Counted from the first letter of the stretch, positions 52,890-61,948 are shown. The stretch is DNA of 64,000 nucleotides from JAUMBM01 sp964441755 (GCA_964441755.1 CAYTVG010000001.1:248001-312000), one strand, 5' to 3'. The notes: generated by a model not told the origin, from the sequence alone. Translations and numbers: made by a program.

Positions 52890-53570
52890 GGACCAACGCC
52901 CCGGCTGTAGCGGGTGGTTTGCCAGATTGTCCTGTAAGCTCGCGATGAAATCTGACCTGCTAATGGCACGTGCTCCGAGGCTCGTGAGGTGAGTTGTTTC
53001 CTGCTGGCAGTCTATGAGTTGAAAATCCCGGGCCTGTAACCACTGTACAAGGCTGATGAAACCAAATTTAGAGGCGTTGGATACCCGGGAAAACATGGAC
53101 TCACCAAAAAAAAATTTACCCAGAGAAATACCGTACAATCCTCCCACCAACTGTCCCTCCTGCCATACTTCCACAGAATGTGCATGCCCCATGGCGTATA
53201 AGTCCGTATAGGCGCGGATCATATCTTCATTAATCCAGGTACCCATCTGGTTTGCCCGCTTGGTTTGCCGGCAGGCACGCATGACCTGTTCGAAAGATTG
53301 ATCAAAGCTGATCTGAAATTTGGGCTGGTTGAAATAGGGGCGCATACTTTTGCTGACCCGTAATTCTGCCGGAAAGAGTACAAAACGAGGATCAGGACTC
53401 CACCAAAGAATGGGATCATCCTCATTGTACCAAGGGAAGACTCCCTGTTTGTAGGCTTCTAGCAGACGCTCTGGTGCCAAATCTCCACCCACGGCCAGCA
53501 AACCTTCGGGGGAGGCGAGTGCAGAGTCCGGGAAGCTATATTCATCATCGTACAACCAGAATACAGGCAT
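52884..53570 (-). CDS. aat: Leucyl/phenylalanyl-tRNA--protein transferase
   Basis: A 228-residue GNAT-fold transferase that adds Leu or Phe from charged tRNA to proteins with N-terminal Lys or Arg, marking them for ClpS/ClpAP. Motifs include FPWYNEDDPILWWSPDPR, FFFGESMFSRVSNASK and LIDCQQETTHLTSLGA. Length is usual. It is 54 bases downstream of clpS on the same strand, and its stop end overlaps nadB by 6 bases. Confidence 0.95.
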   Translation of the reverse strand: MPVFWLYDDEYSFPDSALASPEGLLAVGGDLAPERLLEAYKQGVFPWYNEDDPILWWSPDPRFVLFPAELRVSKSMRPYFNQPKFQISFDQSFEQVMRACRQTKRANQMGTWINEDMIRAYTDLYAMGHAHSVEVWQEGQLVGGLYGISLGKFFFGESMFSRVSNASKFGFISLVQWLQARDFQLIDCQQETTHLTSLGARAISRSDFIASLQDNLANHPLQPGRWSL

Positions 53571-53624
53571 AGCGCTTAGATGAAGTCACCCCACAACAGG
53601 CAGTCACCTGTTGTGGAGTGTAAT

Positions 53625-53939
53625 TTATGACTCGTCATCTCCTTCAATGACAGCAGAAAGTCCCCTGTCGGACAGCGCTTCTTTTTTGGGTTGCAGCTCT
53701 CGTCTGGCTCCTTCCTTGACCGTAGCCTTTCCTTTGTTATGGATGATGATTGCCAGCTGTTCAGATTGCTCAGCCGTATGATGGAGTACTTCCATAAAGC
53801 ATTGGATGACCCATTCAAAGCTGTTGAAATCATCATTGTAGACAATGAGGCGCACAGGATTTTCGTTACCTGTGGCTGTATCTACCAGGACATCCACGTC
53901 CTCTTCTATCCACGGCTTTGGCTGGCTGGCAAACAACAT
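53625..53939 (-). CDS. clpS: ATP-dependent Clp protease adaptor ClpS
   Basis: A 104-residue N-recognin that delivers proteins with destabilising N-terminal residues to the ClpAP protease. The ClpS core spans about residues 27-95, with LIVYNDDFNSFEWV (the Asn-Asp-Asp pocket) and IIHNKGKATVKEG (pocket His). The N-terminal extension is variable. It is 4 bases downstream of the peroxiredoxin stop and followed by aat, so writer and reader of the N-degron pathway are adjacent. clpA is not in the window. Confidence 0.92.
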   Translation of the reverse strand: MLFASQPKPWIEEDVDVLVDTATGNENPVRLIVYNDDFNSFEWVIQCFMEVLHHTAEQSEQLAIIIHNKGKATVKEGARRELQPKKEALSDRGLSAVIEGDDES

Positions 53940-53943
53940 GGTA

Positions 53944-54423
53944 TTAGTTCAGCTGTGATAATGTTTCCTGAATAGCAGCAAAGTTAGGCAAATCCCCGGC
54001 AGATTCCAATACCTCTGCATAGCGGACCACGCCAGTGGCATCAACGACGAAGGCAGCACGTCGGGCTACATTTTTCATGCCGAATACAAAGTTCTCGTAC
54101 ATAGCACCATAGCTGTTGCATACCTCGCTGTTGAAATCTGACAGCAAATCAAAATTGAGTTGCTGCTCCTGACGAAACTTATCAAGTGAGAAAAGAGAAT
54201 CAACGGAGATTCCCAGGACAACTGCGTTGAGACTGTTGTAGACAGATAAGCTATCACGTACACTGCACAACTCTGTAGTGCAGACGCCGGTGAAAGCCAG
54301 GGGGAAGAACAGAATGACGACATTCTTACCACGATAATCCGTCAGGGATACTTCTTTTTTGTCAGTTGTAAACAACGTAAATTCCGGAGCAAGATCTCCT
54401 GGTTGAATAGCACTAGCAGACAT
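53944..54423 (-). CDS. Peroxiredoxin (PrxQ/AhpE-like)
   Basis: A 159-residue thioredoxin-fold peroxidase that reduces hydroperoxides. The active site PLAFTGVCTTELC has the peroxidatic Cys48 in the PxxxTxxC motif and a second Cys53 four residues on, as in bacterioferritin-comigratory (PrxQ) and AhpE-type enzymes. It opens a likely three-gene operon with clpS and aat. No exact promoter box is seen upstream. Confidence 0.92.
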   Translation of the reverse strand: MSASAIQPGDLAPEFTLFTTDKKEVSLTDYRGKNVVILFFPLAFTGVCTTELCSVRDSLSVYNSLNAVVLGISVDSLFSLDKFRQEQQLNFDLLSDFNSEVCNSYGAMYENFVFGMKNVARRAAFVVDATGVVRYAEVLESAGDLPNFAAIQETLSQLN

Positions 54424-54750
54424 AAGCAGTGGTTGTTTTGGTTTAGAACGATATTTTTATAGATAGCGTGTCAAAGAATTTCTGCCGGAGCAAAAACAAG
54501 GCATTTTCGCTCTTTTTCGCATTTTTTGGGAGTACGGACAGTAGTACGTAACTAAAAAATGCGCAAAGAGGCCGTCTTGGGCGTGGCGAAAAAATCCCGG
54601 ACACGGGCTAAGGAACATTTCCGTCATACATAATGCAAAAACGGGTTGAAAGTTCCTCTGTAGCACAGGTTTTTTATTATTTGTTAGCAGAAGCGATAAG
54701 CTGTACAAGCAGCGGGCACTTTTTTGTTTCTTTGCACAGAAAATAGCGAC
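54424..54750. other. 327-base region between divergent genes, with imperfect inverted repeat
   Basis: The peroxiredoxin and EamA genes diverge here. An imperfect inverted repeat lies at 54510-54570 (see findings). A TTTCTTTG (54727-54734), one mismatch from the -7 consensus, could serve EamA. I see no gene. Confidence 0.5.
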
Positions 54751-55641
54751 ATGCAGGCAGAAGAGAAAAGAGCGTATCTGGAATTGCATCTTGCCGTGCT
54801 GCTTTTTGGATTCACGGCTATCTTGGGCGATCTGATCCAGCTATCAGCGCTGATGCTGGTGTGGTGGCGGGTTCTAATTACAAGCAGCAGTCTCTCCCCT
54901 TGGGCAAACGTAGCTAAATTGTCGAGACAAATACCTGCCAAAATGCTGTTGGGGTATGCAGGTATAGGTGTACTGGTAGCACTTCATTGGCTAACTTTTT
55001 ACGGAGCGATCAAACTGGCCAATGCTTCTGTCAGCCTGGTTTGTCTCGCAACCACCTCTTTCATGACAGCCCTGATAGAACCATTGGTAGTAGGAAGACC
55101 ATTTCGGTGGCAGGAATTGGGACTTGGTTTTTTGATTGTGCCCGGTATGTTGTTGGTGGTTAATGGATTGGAGGTAAGTATGTTGGCAGGTGTTTGGGTT
55201 GGGCTGATAAGTGCCTTGTTTGTCTCTGTATTTACGGCACTCAACAAGCGTTTTGTAACGCAGGCAAGGCCGGTACAGATTACATTCATCGAACTAGGGA
55301 GTGCGTGGGTGTTTTTGAGCATTGTACTTCTCTTGATGCTACTTTTGGGGTATGATCCGGGGCCATTGTGGCCGGAGAGACAGGTTGACTGGATCTACCT
55401 GTTGCTACTGGCATTGTTGTGTACCAATGTTGCCTACCTTTTATCCATCAGGGCACTCAAGCATATTTCAGCTTTTGCATCGACACTTACGGTCAATTTG
55501 GAGCCTGTATACGGAATTGTACTGGCCTGGTGGTTGTTGGGAGACGGAGATGAGCTTGATTCTTCTTTCTATTGGGGTGGATTTATCATCATTTTGGCTG
55601 TATTTGCTTATCCTCTACTCAAGCGTAAGGGCTGGGCTTGA
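54751..55641 (+). CDS. EamA/DMT-family transporter
   Basis: A 296-residue membrane protein with about ten hydrophobic segments arranged as two EamA repeats (about 10-135 and 150-290), the drug/metabolite transporter fold. The second repeat has the typical HISAFASTLTVNLEPVYGIVLAWWLLG helix pair. Substrate unknown; these proteins export amino acids, nucleotide sugars or drugs. The ATG at 54751 is favoured over one at 54724 because it gives the family N-terminus. Confidence 0.87.
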   Translation: MQAEEKRAYLELHLAVLLFGFTAILGDLIQLSALMLVWWRVLITSSSLSPWANVAKLSRQIPAKMLLGYAGIGVLVALHWLTFYGAIKLANASVSLVCLATTSFMTALIEPLVVGRPFRWQELGLGFLIVPGMLLVVNGLEVSMLAGVWVGLISALFVSVFTALNKRFVTQARPVQITFIELGSAWVFLSIVLLLMLLLGYDPGPLWPERQVDWIYLLLLALLCTNVAYLLSIRALKHISAFASTLTVNLEPVYGIVLAWWLLGDGDELDSSFYWGGFIIILAVFAYPLLKRKGWA

Positions 55642-55879
55642 CGACAACAAGCCGCCAGTATAGTTTCTTGAGCCATCCTGAAGTATTAAAAATAAAATAT
55701 GCAGAAAAGTCATTTGTGATTGTATATTTTGTGCTTATCTTGCTATAACAAAACAAGGATATTGTAGTTTGGTGGACTATTGCCAAATATGACAAGGTGG
55801 TTATGCCTCACAATGTATACAGACGGATGTAATTGTCATTTGGGATGGTGCAGCCTGATTATTGCAAGGGAAAGATTTT

Positions 55880-56599
55880 ATGATCAGAGCAGCGTGGTTA
55901 TGGTGGGTCGTTTTCATCGGATTTGCCTGTGAGGCAGATCACGAGCGGCGGCTTGATTATGCAGTTCAGGGAATAGACGTTTCGCACTACCAAGCTGAGA
56001 TTGACTGGGAGGAGGTTGCTGCTGATAATTTTCACTTCGCTTTCGTAAAGGCTACAGAGGGTATGACGCATGTTGATGGCCGTTTCTGCTACAATTGGTC
56101 GGAAATCAACCGATTGGGGATGCGAAGGGGGGCTTATCATTTTTACCGGCCGGCAGTGCCAGCAACAGAGCAGGCCTGGCATTTCATTAACTGGGTAGAT
56201 CTTCATCCCGGCGATTTGCCGCCTGTACTGGACGTTGAAGTGTTGGACGGAGTACCCACGCCTGTGTTGCTGAGTGAACTGCGGACCTGGCTTTCCATTG
56301 TGGAGCGGCACTATGGCATCAAGCCCATTATCTATACGAGTCTTACTTTTTTTAATCGGCATCTTGCCGGACAATTCGATGAGTATCCGCTTTGGATTGC
56401 TCGCTATGCAGGTCGAGAACCAACGCTTGCCTGCGGGAGCGACTGGCATTTTTGGCAATACGCCAACAAAGGCAGGTGCCGGGGAGTGGAGGGTTTTGTT
56501 GATCTGAATGTATTTTTTGGTACCCACCGGGATTTAGAGGCGGTTAGTTTACCGGACAGGAGCGTATACAGTGTTTTTGGAGAGGAATTTCACTGGTAG
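55880..56599 (+). CDS. GH25 lysozyme-like lipoprotein
   Basis: A 239-residue muramidase of glycoside hydrolase family 25, which cuts the MurNAc-GlcNAc bond of peptidoglycan. The N-terminus has a lipoprotein signal peptide (FIGFAC, lipid Cys17) and the catalytic core begins with GIDVSHYQ, includes AYHFYRP and the catalytic DxE in PPVLDVEVLDG, and KPIIYTS. The lipobox suggests it is membrane-anchored in the periplasm. The ATG at 55880 gives the best signal peptide; an earlier in-frame ATG at 55862 is less likely. It stands alone with a 238-base upstream gap. Confidence 0.87.
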   Translation: MIRAAWLWWVVFIGFACEADHERRLDYAVQGIDVSHYQAEIDWEEVAADNFHFAFVKATEGMTHVDGRFCYNWSEINRLGMRRGAYHFYRPAVPATEQAWHFINWVDLHPGDLPPVLDVEVLDGVPTPVLLSELRTWLSIVERHYGIKPIIYTSLTFFNRHLAGQFDEYPLWIARYAGREPTLACGSDWHFWQYANKGRCRGVEGFVDLNVFFGTHRDLEAVSLPDRSVYSVFGEEFHW

Positions 56600-56922
56600 G
56601 CATCGATACAGGATTATTATCTGGCGTGTTCAGAATTTCTCTAGCGGGTGTGAAACTGTACTTCTTCTACGGGGTTTCGCTTTTTTCTGTACTGTAGCTC
56701 CGTATACTTCATTTTTGCCTACAGCAAAATCGCTCACGCGCTCTAAGCTGAGCGGATAGTTGAGAGCCGTTGGTGTACAAAACCATGCGCTGAAGCCGTG
56801 TGATTTTCAAATTGTATATACACAGACGCAAGCTTTTGTACAGGCCAGGGTGTCGAAAATCGACGGAAGGTATGAACTGCCGACCGGATACAACTGATTA
56901 TTGACTATCTTTGGGGGTATTT
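56600..56922. other. 323-base region between lysozyme and cyclase genes
   Basis: Apart from the promoter-like box at 56906-56913 I see no gene, repeat or RNA motif in this stretch. Confidence 0.6.
56906..56913 (+). promoter_or_regulatory. Promoter -7 box abutting the cyclase start
   Basis: TATCTTTG matches TAnnTTTG exactly and ends 9 bases before the TTG start codon at 56923, so transcription from it would give an almost leaderless message. The G-run at 56913-56917 could instead be the ribosome-binding site of the same start. Confidence 0.4.
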
Positions 56923-59900
56923 TTGAAACAACCTTACAACCAGGCGTTGAAGCAATTCTTACCTCATTTCATTCGGCAGCAGTTTGAAGCAGGCAGTCGC
57001 CATGGGTACATGACGGCCTACACGCTCTTTGTCGACTTATCAGGTTTTACGCGACTTACGGAAGAGTTGATGCGGGAGGGGAAACCCGGTGCGGAGCGGT
57101 TGTCAGTCTTTCTTAATGAGATTTTCGAACCGCTGGTTGCGCTGGTGTATGCGCGTGACGGGTTTATTCCTTACTTTGCCGGCGATGCCTTCACGGCTAT
57201 TTTTCCCAAAAAACAACAGGAAGAAACAGGCGATACTTTATTGCAGACGGCGCTCATGGCCCGGCAGTTATTTGAAGGGCGAAGCCGCCAATTTGGACAA
57301 TTCACAGTAAGTATTAAAACAGGTCTTTCTGTTGGGGAGGTCGAATGGGGCATTGTGGGTGCCGGACCCTATTCATTTTATTTTCGCGGACCGGCCATTG
57401 ATCGCTGCGCCTATTGTCAGACGCTTGCGGGTGAGGGAGACATTATGGTGGATGAGGCATTGCGCATGCAGCTTAGTCTCCGCCCTAGTGCACTGGAGGA
57501 AGTAAGTTGGGGTGTTTTTAAGTTGCTGGGACAATGGCCCAAGCTGGATATACCCGAACGGGCGATACCTCTGCCTGCGCTTCCGCGGGAATTGGGGCGT
57601 GTTTTTTTACCGGATGCAGTGATTGATTACAGCGGAGAGGGAGAATTCAGAACCGTAATTTCTGTTTTCATTTCTTTTGAAGGGCTGGATACGTATGAAC
57701 TGCTCAATCGTTTCACGACTATAATACTTGATCAGGTTCTTGTATTTTCCGGTTACCTGAAAGAAATTGATTTTGGAGACAAAGGTGGACTGATTACTTG
57801 TTTTTTCGGAGCGCCGGTATCCTTTGAAAATAATTTATCGAGGGCGTTGGAGTTCTCCCTGAGTCTGCGGGAAGAGTTTAAGTTGTTACAGGCCAAAAAT
57901 GCCTATCATTTCCGCATGGGCATGACCATAGGCACGGCATTTACGGGTATAGTAGGAGGAAAAGAACGGAGCCAGTACGCTATTGTTGGTAATCGGGTCA
58001 ATCTGGCGGCTCGCTTAATGAGTTATGCCGACTGGGGAGATATACTGGTCGATGAGGAGGTAGGGCGCAGCAAAGCTTTTCGATTTGTACACAAGGGAGA
58101 TATTCAGTACAAGGGTGTCAAAGGTAATGTGCCTACGTTCAGCCTGTTAGGGCACAATTTTGATGAAAAAGCAACCTTTGGTAACAATCCGCTGATTGGC
58201 AGGGATGAAGAGTTGGCGCAACTGCTCGATTTTGGCAGGCAGCTGGCCAGCAACAAGACAGGTGGTCTGGCCTATTTATATGGTGAGGCGGGTATTGGCA
58301 AAAGCCGGCTTGCATTTGAGGCGCGGCAGTTATTGGCCAAAGAACAGGGCGTTAACTGGCGTACCTGTCCTTCAGACCAAATTTTGCGCAAGCCTTTCAA
58401 TGCCTTTATCTACCTGCTGAAAGAGTTTTTTGCCCAGTCTCAGGAGCGCAATGCGCCTACAAATCAGGTAACCTTCGAGTCTCGTTTTCACGCGTTGCGC
58501 GATCAGCTCGGCATCGTCACCGATGTACGTGCATTGGGGCTGCTGGTTGAACTCAACCGAACCAAGCCAATACTAGCAGCACTCATGGGTGTTACGCATG
58601 AGGGATCTCTCTGGGAACAACTGGATGCCAAGGGGCGCTACGACAATACAATGTGGGCCATTATCAACTTGATTCTGGCCGATAGTCTGTGTCGTCCCGT
58701 GGTTATTGAACTGGAAGACATTCACTGGCTGGATGACAGTTCACAGGAGTTGGTGATCGAACTGCTACGGATGATGCAAGGCTACCCGATCTTATTATTG
58801 GCTACCTCTCGGTATAAAGATGACGGCAGCAAACCTCATTTTGTTAGTGATAAAAACACGCTGCCGATACTCGAACTGGATCTCAATGCACTCACCCTTG
58901 CCGGCGTGAAGTCCTTTGCTGAATACAGCCTCGGTGGTCCGATTAGTGATGAGTACCTTGATTTACTTGTACGGACGACCAATAACAATCCTTTCTATTT
59001 AGAGCAGGTGCTTGAATATTTCAAAGAGAGCCAGTTGCTATCAATGGATAACGGGCAGTGGACGATCAAGGACAAAAATATCAAGCTATCCAATTCTATC
59101 AATGCGATTCTGACGGCTCGTATCGACCGACTGTCTACGATGGTAAGAGAAACGGTCAAAGCAGCAGCCGTTATTGGCAGGGAATTTGAGCTGCCCATTC
59201 TTTCTGAGGTTATGCGTGAACAGATGGAGGCAGGCTCGGAGGCTGCTGCGCATACGACACAACTGGTGCAGGAGCAAATCAAGACAGGCGAACAAGTCCA
59301 GATTTGGATGGCCATCAATGAGCTTCGGTATATTTTCCGTCACAGTCTGCTGCGGGAGGCCGTCTACAGCATGCAGCTCCATACGCGTTTGCAGCAGTTG
59401 CATCAGCTGATTGCCAAGGCCATTGAGCGATTATTTCCGGATGATATAGAAGATCGTTATGTAGACTTAGCTTTTCACTATGAGCAAGCAGGTATTTATG
59501 ACAAAACTTGTGAGTATCTGCGGAAAGCAGCCGATTATGCCCGCGCCAACTACCAGAATCAGCAGGCGCTTGAATTTTATGACCGGTTGCTTCAAAAGTT
59601 GGGGAGCCGTGTAAATGCTGAGGAAGAAATCAGCACACAGCTTAAGCGGGGAAAAATTCTGCAACTGATCGGCCAATGGACAGACGCTCGTCAGGCGTTT
59701 GAGCTGGCGCTCAGACGAGCCAAACAGCATCGCGATGTCATGCTCATTGGCAAATCCAATAACAGTCTTGGTCATCTTTTGCTATTGCGGGGCGATTATG
59801 ATGCGGCACTGCAGTATCTACAAACAGCTGCGGGCTTGTTTGAGTCTATTGATTACCTTCGCGGATTTGCGAAAGTATACGGCGATTTGGGCACCTTGTA

Positions 59901-60969
59901 TTTCCGCAAGGGCAGCTACGAGCAGGCCAAAGCTTATTTTGAACAAAGCCTTAATTCCGGCTACATTCAATACAATACAAGTGCAGGAGCACAGATTATA
60001 GCCAACCTTGGGCTGACCTATATGAATCAGGGGCACTTTGATGAAGGCATACGCGTCATAGAGGAGCAACTCAACCGGATTACACAGCAGGGAGAAAAGC
60101 AGAGTATGTCCATATTGTATACCAATCTGGGCATTATCCAATTTGAAAAAGGAGACTACGACGCAGCGCTACAGACATACGAAAAGGGCTTACAATTTTC
60201 AGAGGAGTTGGGTAACAAGCAATTGACAGCCATTGCCGTAGGTTGTATCGGCAATGTGCATCAGCGCAAAGGCAGCTATGCGCTTGCGATGGAGCATTTT
60301 CAACGAGATTTGGTTCTTTGCGAGGAGATTGGGGATAAGCAGGGGATTGCCATTGCGCTTGGACTATTGGGAGAGCTCAATTCGGTCATGGGCAATTCGA
60401 CAGAAGCTATCAGTTTTTTACACAGAGGTATGTCTTTGTGTGAATCGCTGGGGTATCAAAAGGGAATCGCCCGTGCAGCAAATACCCTGGGTGATGTATA
60501 TTATTTCCTGGGTGAATACGATCAATCAATTCACTGGTATGATCGGGCTATTGAAGTAACCCGGGCCATCGATAACCGCCAGCTGCTGTGCGCCAGTCTG
60601 ATCGAAAAAGGTCAGGTGTTAAGTGCTATGCAACGCATTGCGGAACTGGAGCATGTGTGTCTGGAAGCAGGCCGCCTTGCTTCCGGACTGGGCAACCGCG
60701 AACTTATTTTTGATGCCCGTCTTCTGGGGGCTCTATTGCTTTTCCATCAGGGGCACCCAAAGTCGGCAGTAGTTGAAATAAATGCACTCGTCTACCAGGG
60801 CGGACTTAGCCCCGGTCAAAAGGCTGCCATTGCTTATGCTCGCCACATCATGGCACCTCATGACGAGGAACTGAGAGAGCAAGCTCGTATACAATACACG
60901 CGAATGTACGCGCAAATGCCGCATATTGTATACAAGACCCGACTCAGGCAGCTCGGGTATGAAGAATAA
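56923..60969 (+). CDS. Soluble-adenylyl-cyclase-like protein (two cyclase domains, AAA ATPase, TPR)
   Basis: A 1348-residue cytoplasmic protein. It has class III cyclase domain C1 (about 25-195) with the metal-binding Asp38 in LFVDLSGF and Asp88 in AGDAF. Domain C2 (about 240-400) lacks the first metal Asp (VFISFEG) but has DKGG (about 286) and NRVNLAAR (Asn360, Arg364). An AAA/NTPase domain follows, with P-loop GEAGIGKSR (Lys460) and the Walker B region ELEDIHWLDD. The C-terminal third is a helical array with about 10-12 TPR-like repeats (roughly 840-1300). This is the order of mammalian ADCY10. The active site would be formed by C1 and C2 together. The start is a TTG; an ATG first occurs at 57010, inside the family N-terminal region. 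Confidence 0.85.
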   Translation: MKQPYNQALKQFLPHFIRQQFEAGSRHGYMTAYTLFVDLSGFTRLTEELMREGKPGAERLSVFLNEIFEPLVALVYARDGFIPYFAGDAFTAIFPKKQQEETGDTLLQTALMARQLFEGRSRQFGQFTVSIKTGLSVGEVEWGIVGAGPYSFYFRGPAIDRCAYCQTLAGEGDIMVDEALRMQLSLRPSALEEVSWGVFKLLGQWPKLDIPERAIPLPALPRELGRVFLPDAVIDYSGEGEFRTVISVFISFEGLDTYELLNRFTTIILDQVLVFSGYLKEIDFGDKGGLITCFFGAPVSFENNLSRALEFSLSLREEFKLLQAKNAYHFRMGMTIGTAFTGIVGGKERSQYAIVGNRVNLAARLMSYADWGDILVDEEVGRSKAFRFVHKGDIQYKGVKGNVPTFSLLGHNFDEKATFGNNPLIGRDEELAQLLDFGRQLASNKTGGLAYLYGEAGIGKSRLAFEARQLLAKEQGVNWRTCPSDQILRKPFNAFIYLLKEFFAQSQERNAPTNQVTFESRFHALRDQLGIVTDVRALGLLVELNRTKPILAALMGVTHEGSLWEQLDAKGRYDNTMWAIINLILADSLCRPVVIELEDIHWLDDSSQELVIELLRMMQGYPILLLATSRYKDDGSKPHFVSDKNTLPILELDLNALTLAGVKSFAEYSLGGPISDEYLDLLVRTTNNNPFYLEQVLEYFKESQLLSMDNGQWTIKDKNIKLSNSINAILTARIDRLSTMVRETVKAAAVIGREFELPILSEVMREQMEAGSEAAAHTTQLVQEQIKTGEQVQIWMAINELRYIFRHSLLREAVYSMQLHTRLQQLHQLIAKAIERLFPDDIEDRYVDLAFHYEQAGIYDKTCEYLRKAADYARANYQNQQALEFYDRLLQKLGSRVNAEEEISTQLKRGKILQLIGQWTDARQAFELALRRAKQHRDVMLIGKSNNSLGHLLLLRGDYDAALQYLQTAAGLFESIDYLRGFAKVYGDLGTLYFRKGSYEQAKAYFEQSLNSGYIQYNTSAGAQIIANLGLTYMNQGHFDEGIRVIEEQLNRITQQGEKQSMSILYTNLGIIQFEKGDYDAALQTYEKGLQFSEELGNKQLTAIAVGCIGNVHQRKGSYALAMEHFQRDLVLCEEIGDKQGIAIALGLLGELNSVMGNSTEAISFLHRGMSLCESLGYQKGIARAANTLGDVYYFLGEYDQSIHWYDRAIEVTRAIDNRQLLCASLIEKGQVLSAMQRIAELEHVCLEAGRLASGLGNRELIFDARLLGALLLFHQGHPKSAVVEINALVYQGGLSPGQKAAIAYARHIMAPHDEELREQARIQYTRMYAQMPHIVYKTRLRQLGYEE

Positions 60970-60978
60970 TCTTATTCG

Positions 60979-61935
60979 TTAGTATACTGCTTCTGCGATC
61001 CTTCGTATAGTATCGGTATCCCCCATGGTATAGTAATGCAGGCAAGGCACGCCTGCTGCCTTCAGTTCTTTTGACTGAGCAATGCACCACTCAATGCCTA
61101 CCTGCCGCCTTGCTTCGGCAGAACCAGCTGCAGTGATAGCTTTTACCAACTCTTCAGGAATATTAAGGTGAAAATGTCGGGGAATAGAACTTAGCTGATG
61201 CAACTTGGTCAGCGGTTTTAGTCCGGGGACTATAGGAACATCTATGCCTGCTGCCCGGCAGGCATCTACATAGTCGAAGTACTTTTGATTGTCAAAAAAC
61301 ATCTGGGTAACGATGTAATTAGCGCCCGCTTCAATTTTCTGCTTTGTATATAAGAGATCGGTCTGCAGGTTAGGGGCTTCAAAATGTTTTTCGGGATAAC
61401 CTGCTATACCGATGCAAAAATCCGTTTTCGCACCATTTTCGATGTTGTCATCCAGGTATCTGCCTTTGTTCATTTCAGCAATCTGGCGGACGAGATCAAT
61501 AGCATATACATTGCCCTCCGGTTCAGGCACAAAGTGCGTTTCAAATTTGCGGGCATCGCCTCGTAGTGCGAGCACATTGTTGATATTAAGAAAATTGAGA
61601 TCTATCAGTGCGTTTTCTGTATCGTTACGCGAGAAACCACCGCAGATGAAATGCGGTACAGCATCGACACCATATCGATGCATAATGGCGGCACATATAC
61701 CAACTGTACCAGGCCGCTTGCGTATAGAAGCCTTTTCATAATAACCGCTGGGCCTTTTGATGTAGACAAATTCTTCACGATGGTAGGTAACATCAATGAA
61801 TGGAGGCTTGAACTCCATGAGCGGGTCAAGAGTCGAGAAAATGGTTTGCATACTACCACCTTTGAGTGGGGGTAGCACCTCAAAAGATATCAGGGTTTGC
61901 CCTTGGGCTTTTTCAAAATAATCGGTGACTTTCAT
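60979..61935 (-). CDS. metF: Methylenetetrahydrofolate reductase
   Basis: A 318-residue FAD enzyme that reduces 5,10-methylene-THF to 5-methyl-THF for methionine synthesis. TIM-barrel features include FEVLPPLKGG near the N-terminus, FIDVTYH, ALRGD, and QMFFDNQKYF. The ATG at 61935 is the family start; a longer frame to 62085 is unlikely. It is convergent with the cyclase gene, 9 bases apart, with no room for a terminator. A 6-bp hairpin overlaps the start codon. Confidence 0.93.
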   Translation of the reverse strand: MKVTDYFEKAQGQTLISFEVLPPLKGGSMQTIFSTLDPLMEFKPPFIDVTYHREEFVYIKRPSGYYEKASIRKRPGTVGICAAIMHRYGVDAVPHFICGGFSRNDTENALIDLNFLNINNVLALRGDARKFETHFVPEPEGNVYAIDLVRQIAEMNKGRYLDDNIENGAKTDFCIGIAGYPEKHFEAPNLQTDLLYTKQKIEAGANYIVTQMFFDNQKYFDYVDACRAAGIDVPIVPGLKPLTKLHQLSSIPRHFHLNIPEELVKAITAAGSAEARRQVGIEWCIAQSKELKAAGVPCLHYYTMGDTDTIRRIAEAVY

Positions 61936-61948
61936 GTAGTTGCTACAT
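61934..61948 (-). promoter_or_regulatory. Hairpin over the metF start codon
   Basis: On the minus strand ATGTAG-CAA-CTACAT forms a 6-bp stem with a 3-base loop and the AT of its 3' arm is the start of the metF ATG. It could lower translation initiation. Confidence 0.4.

Noticed and set aside
54424..54750. A hidden gene in the peroxiredoxin-EamA gap
   Set aside because: The only frames, a 110-codon minus-strand one at 54457-54789 and an 85-codon one at 54684-54941, overlap the EamA start and have low-complexity, Cys/Phe/Arg-rich composition.
55740..55870. Possible palindromes before the lysozyme gene (TTTGG-N10-CCAAA)
   Set aside because: Short arms, no fit to a known operator, and expected by chance in AT-rich sequence.
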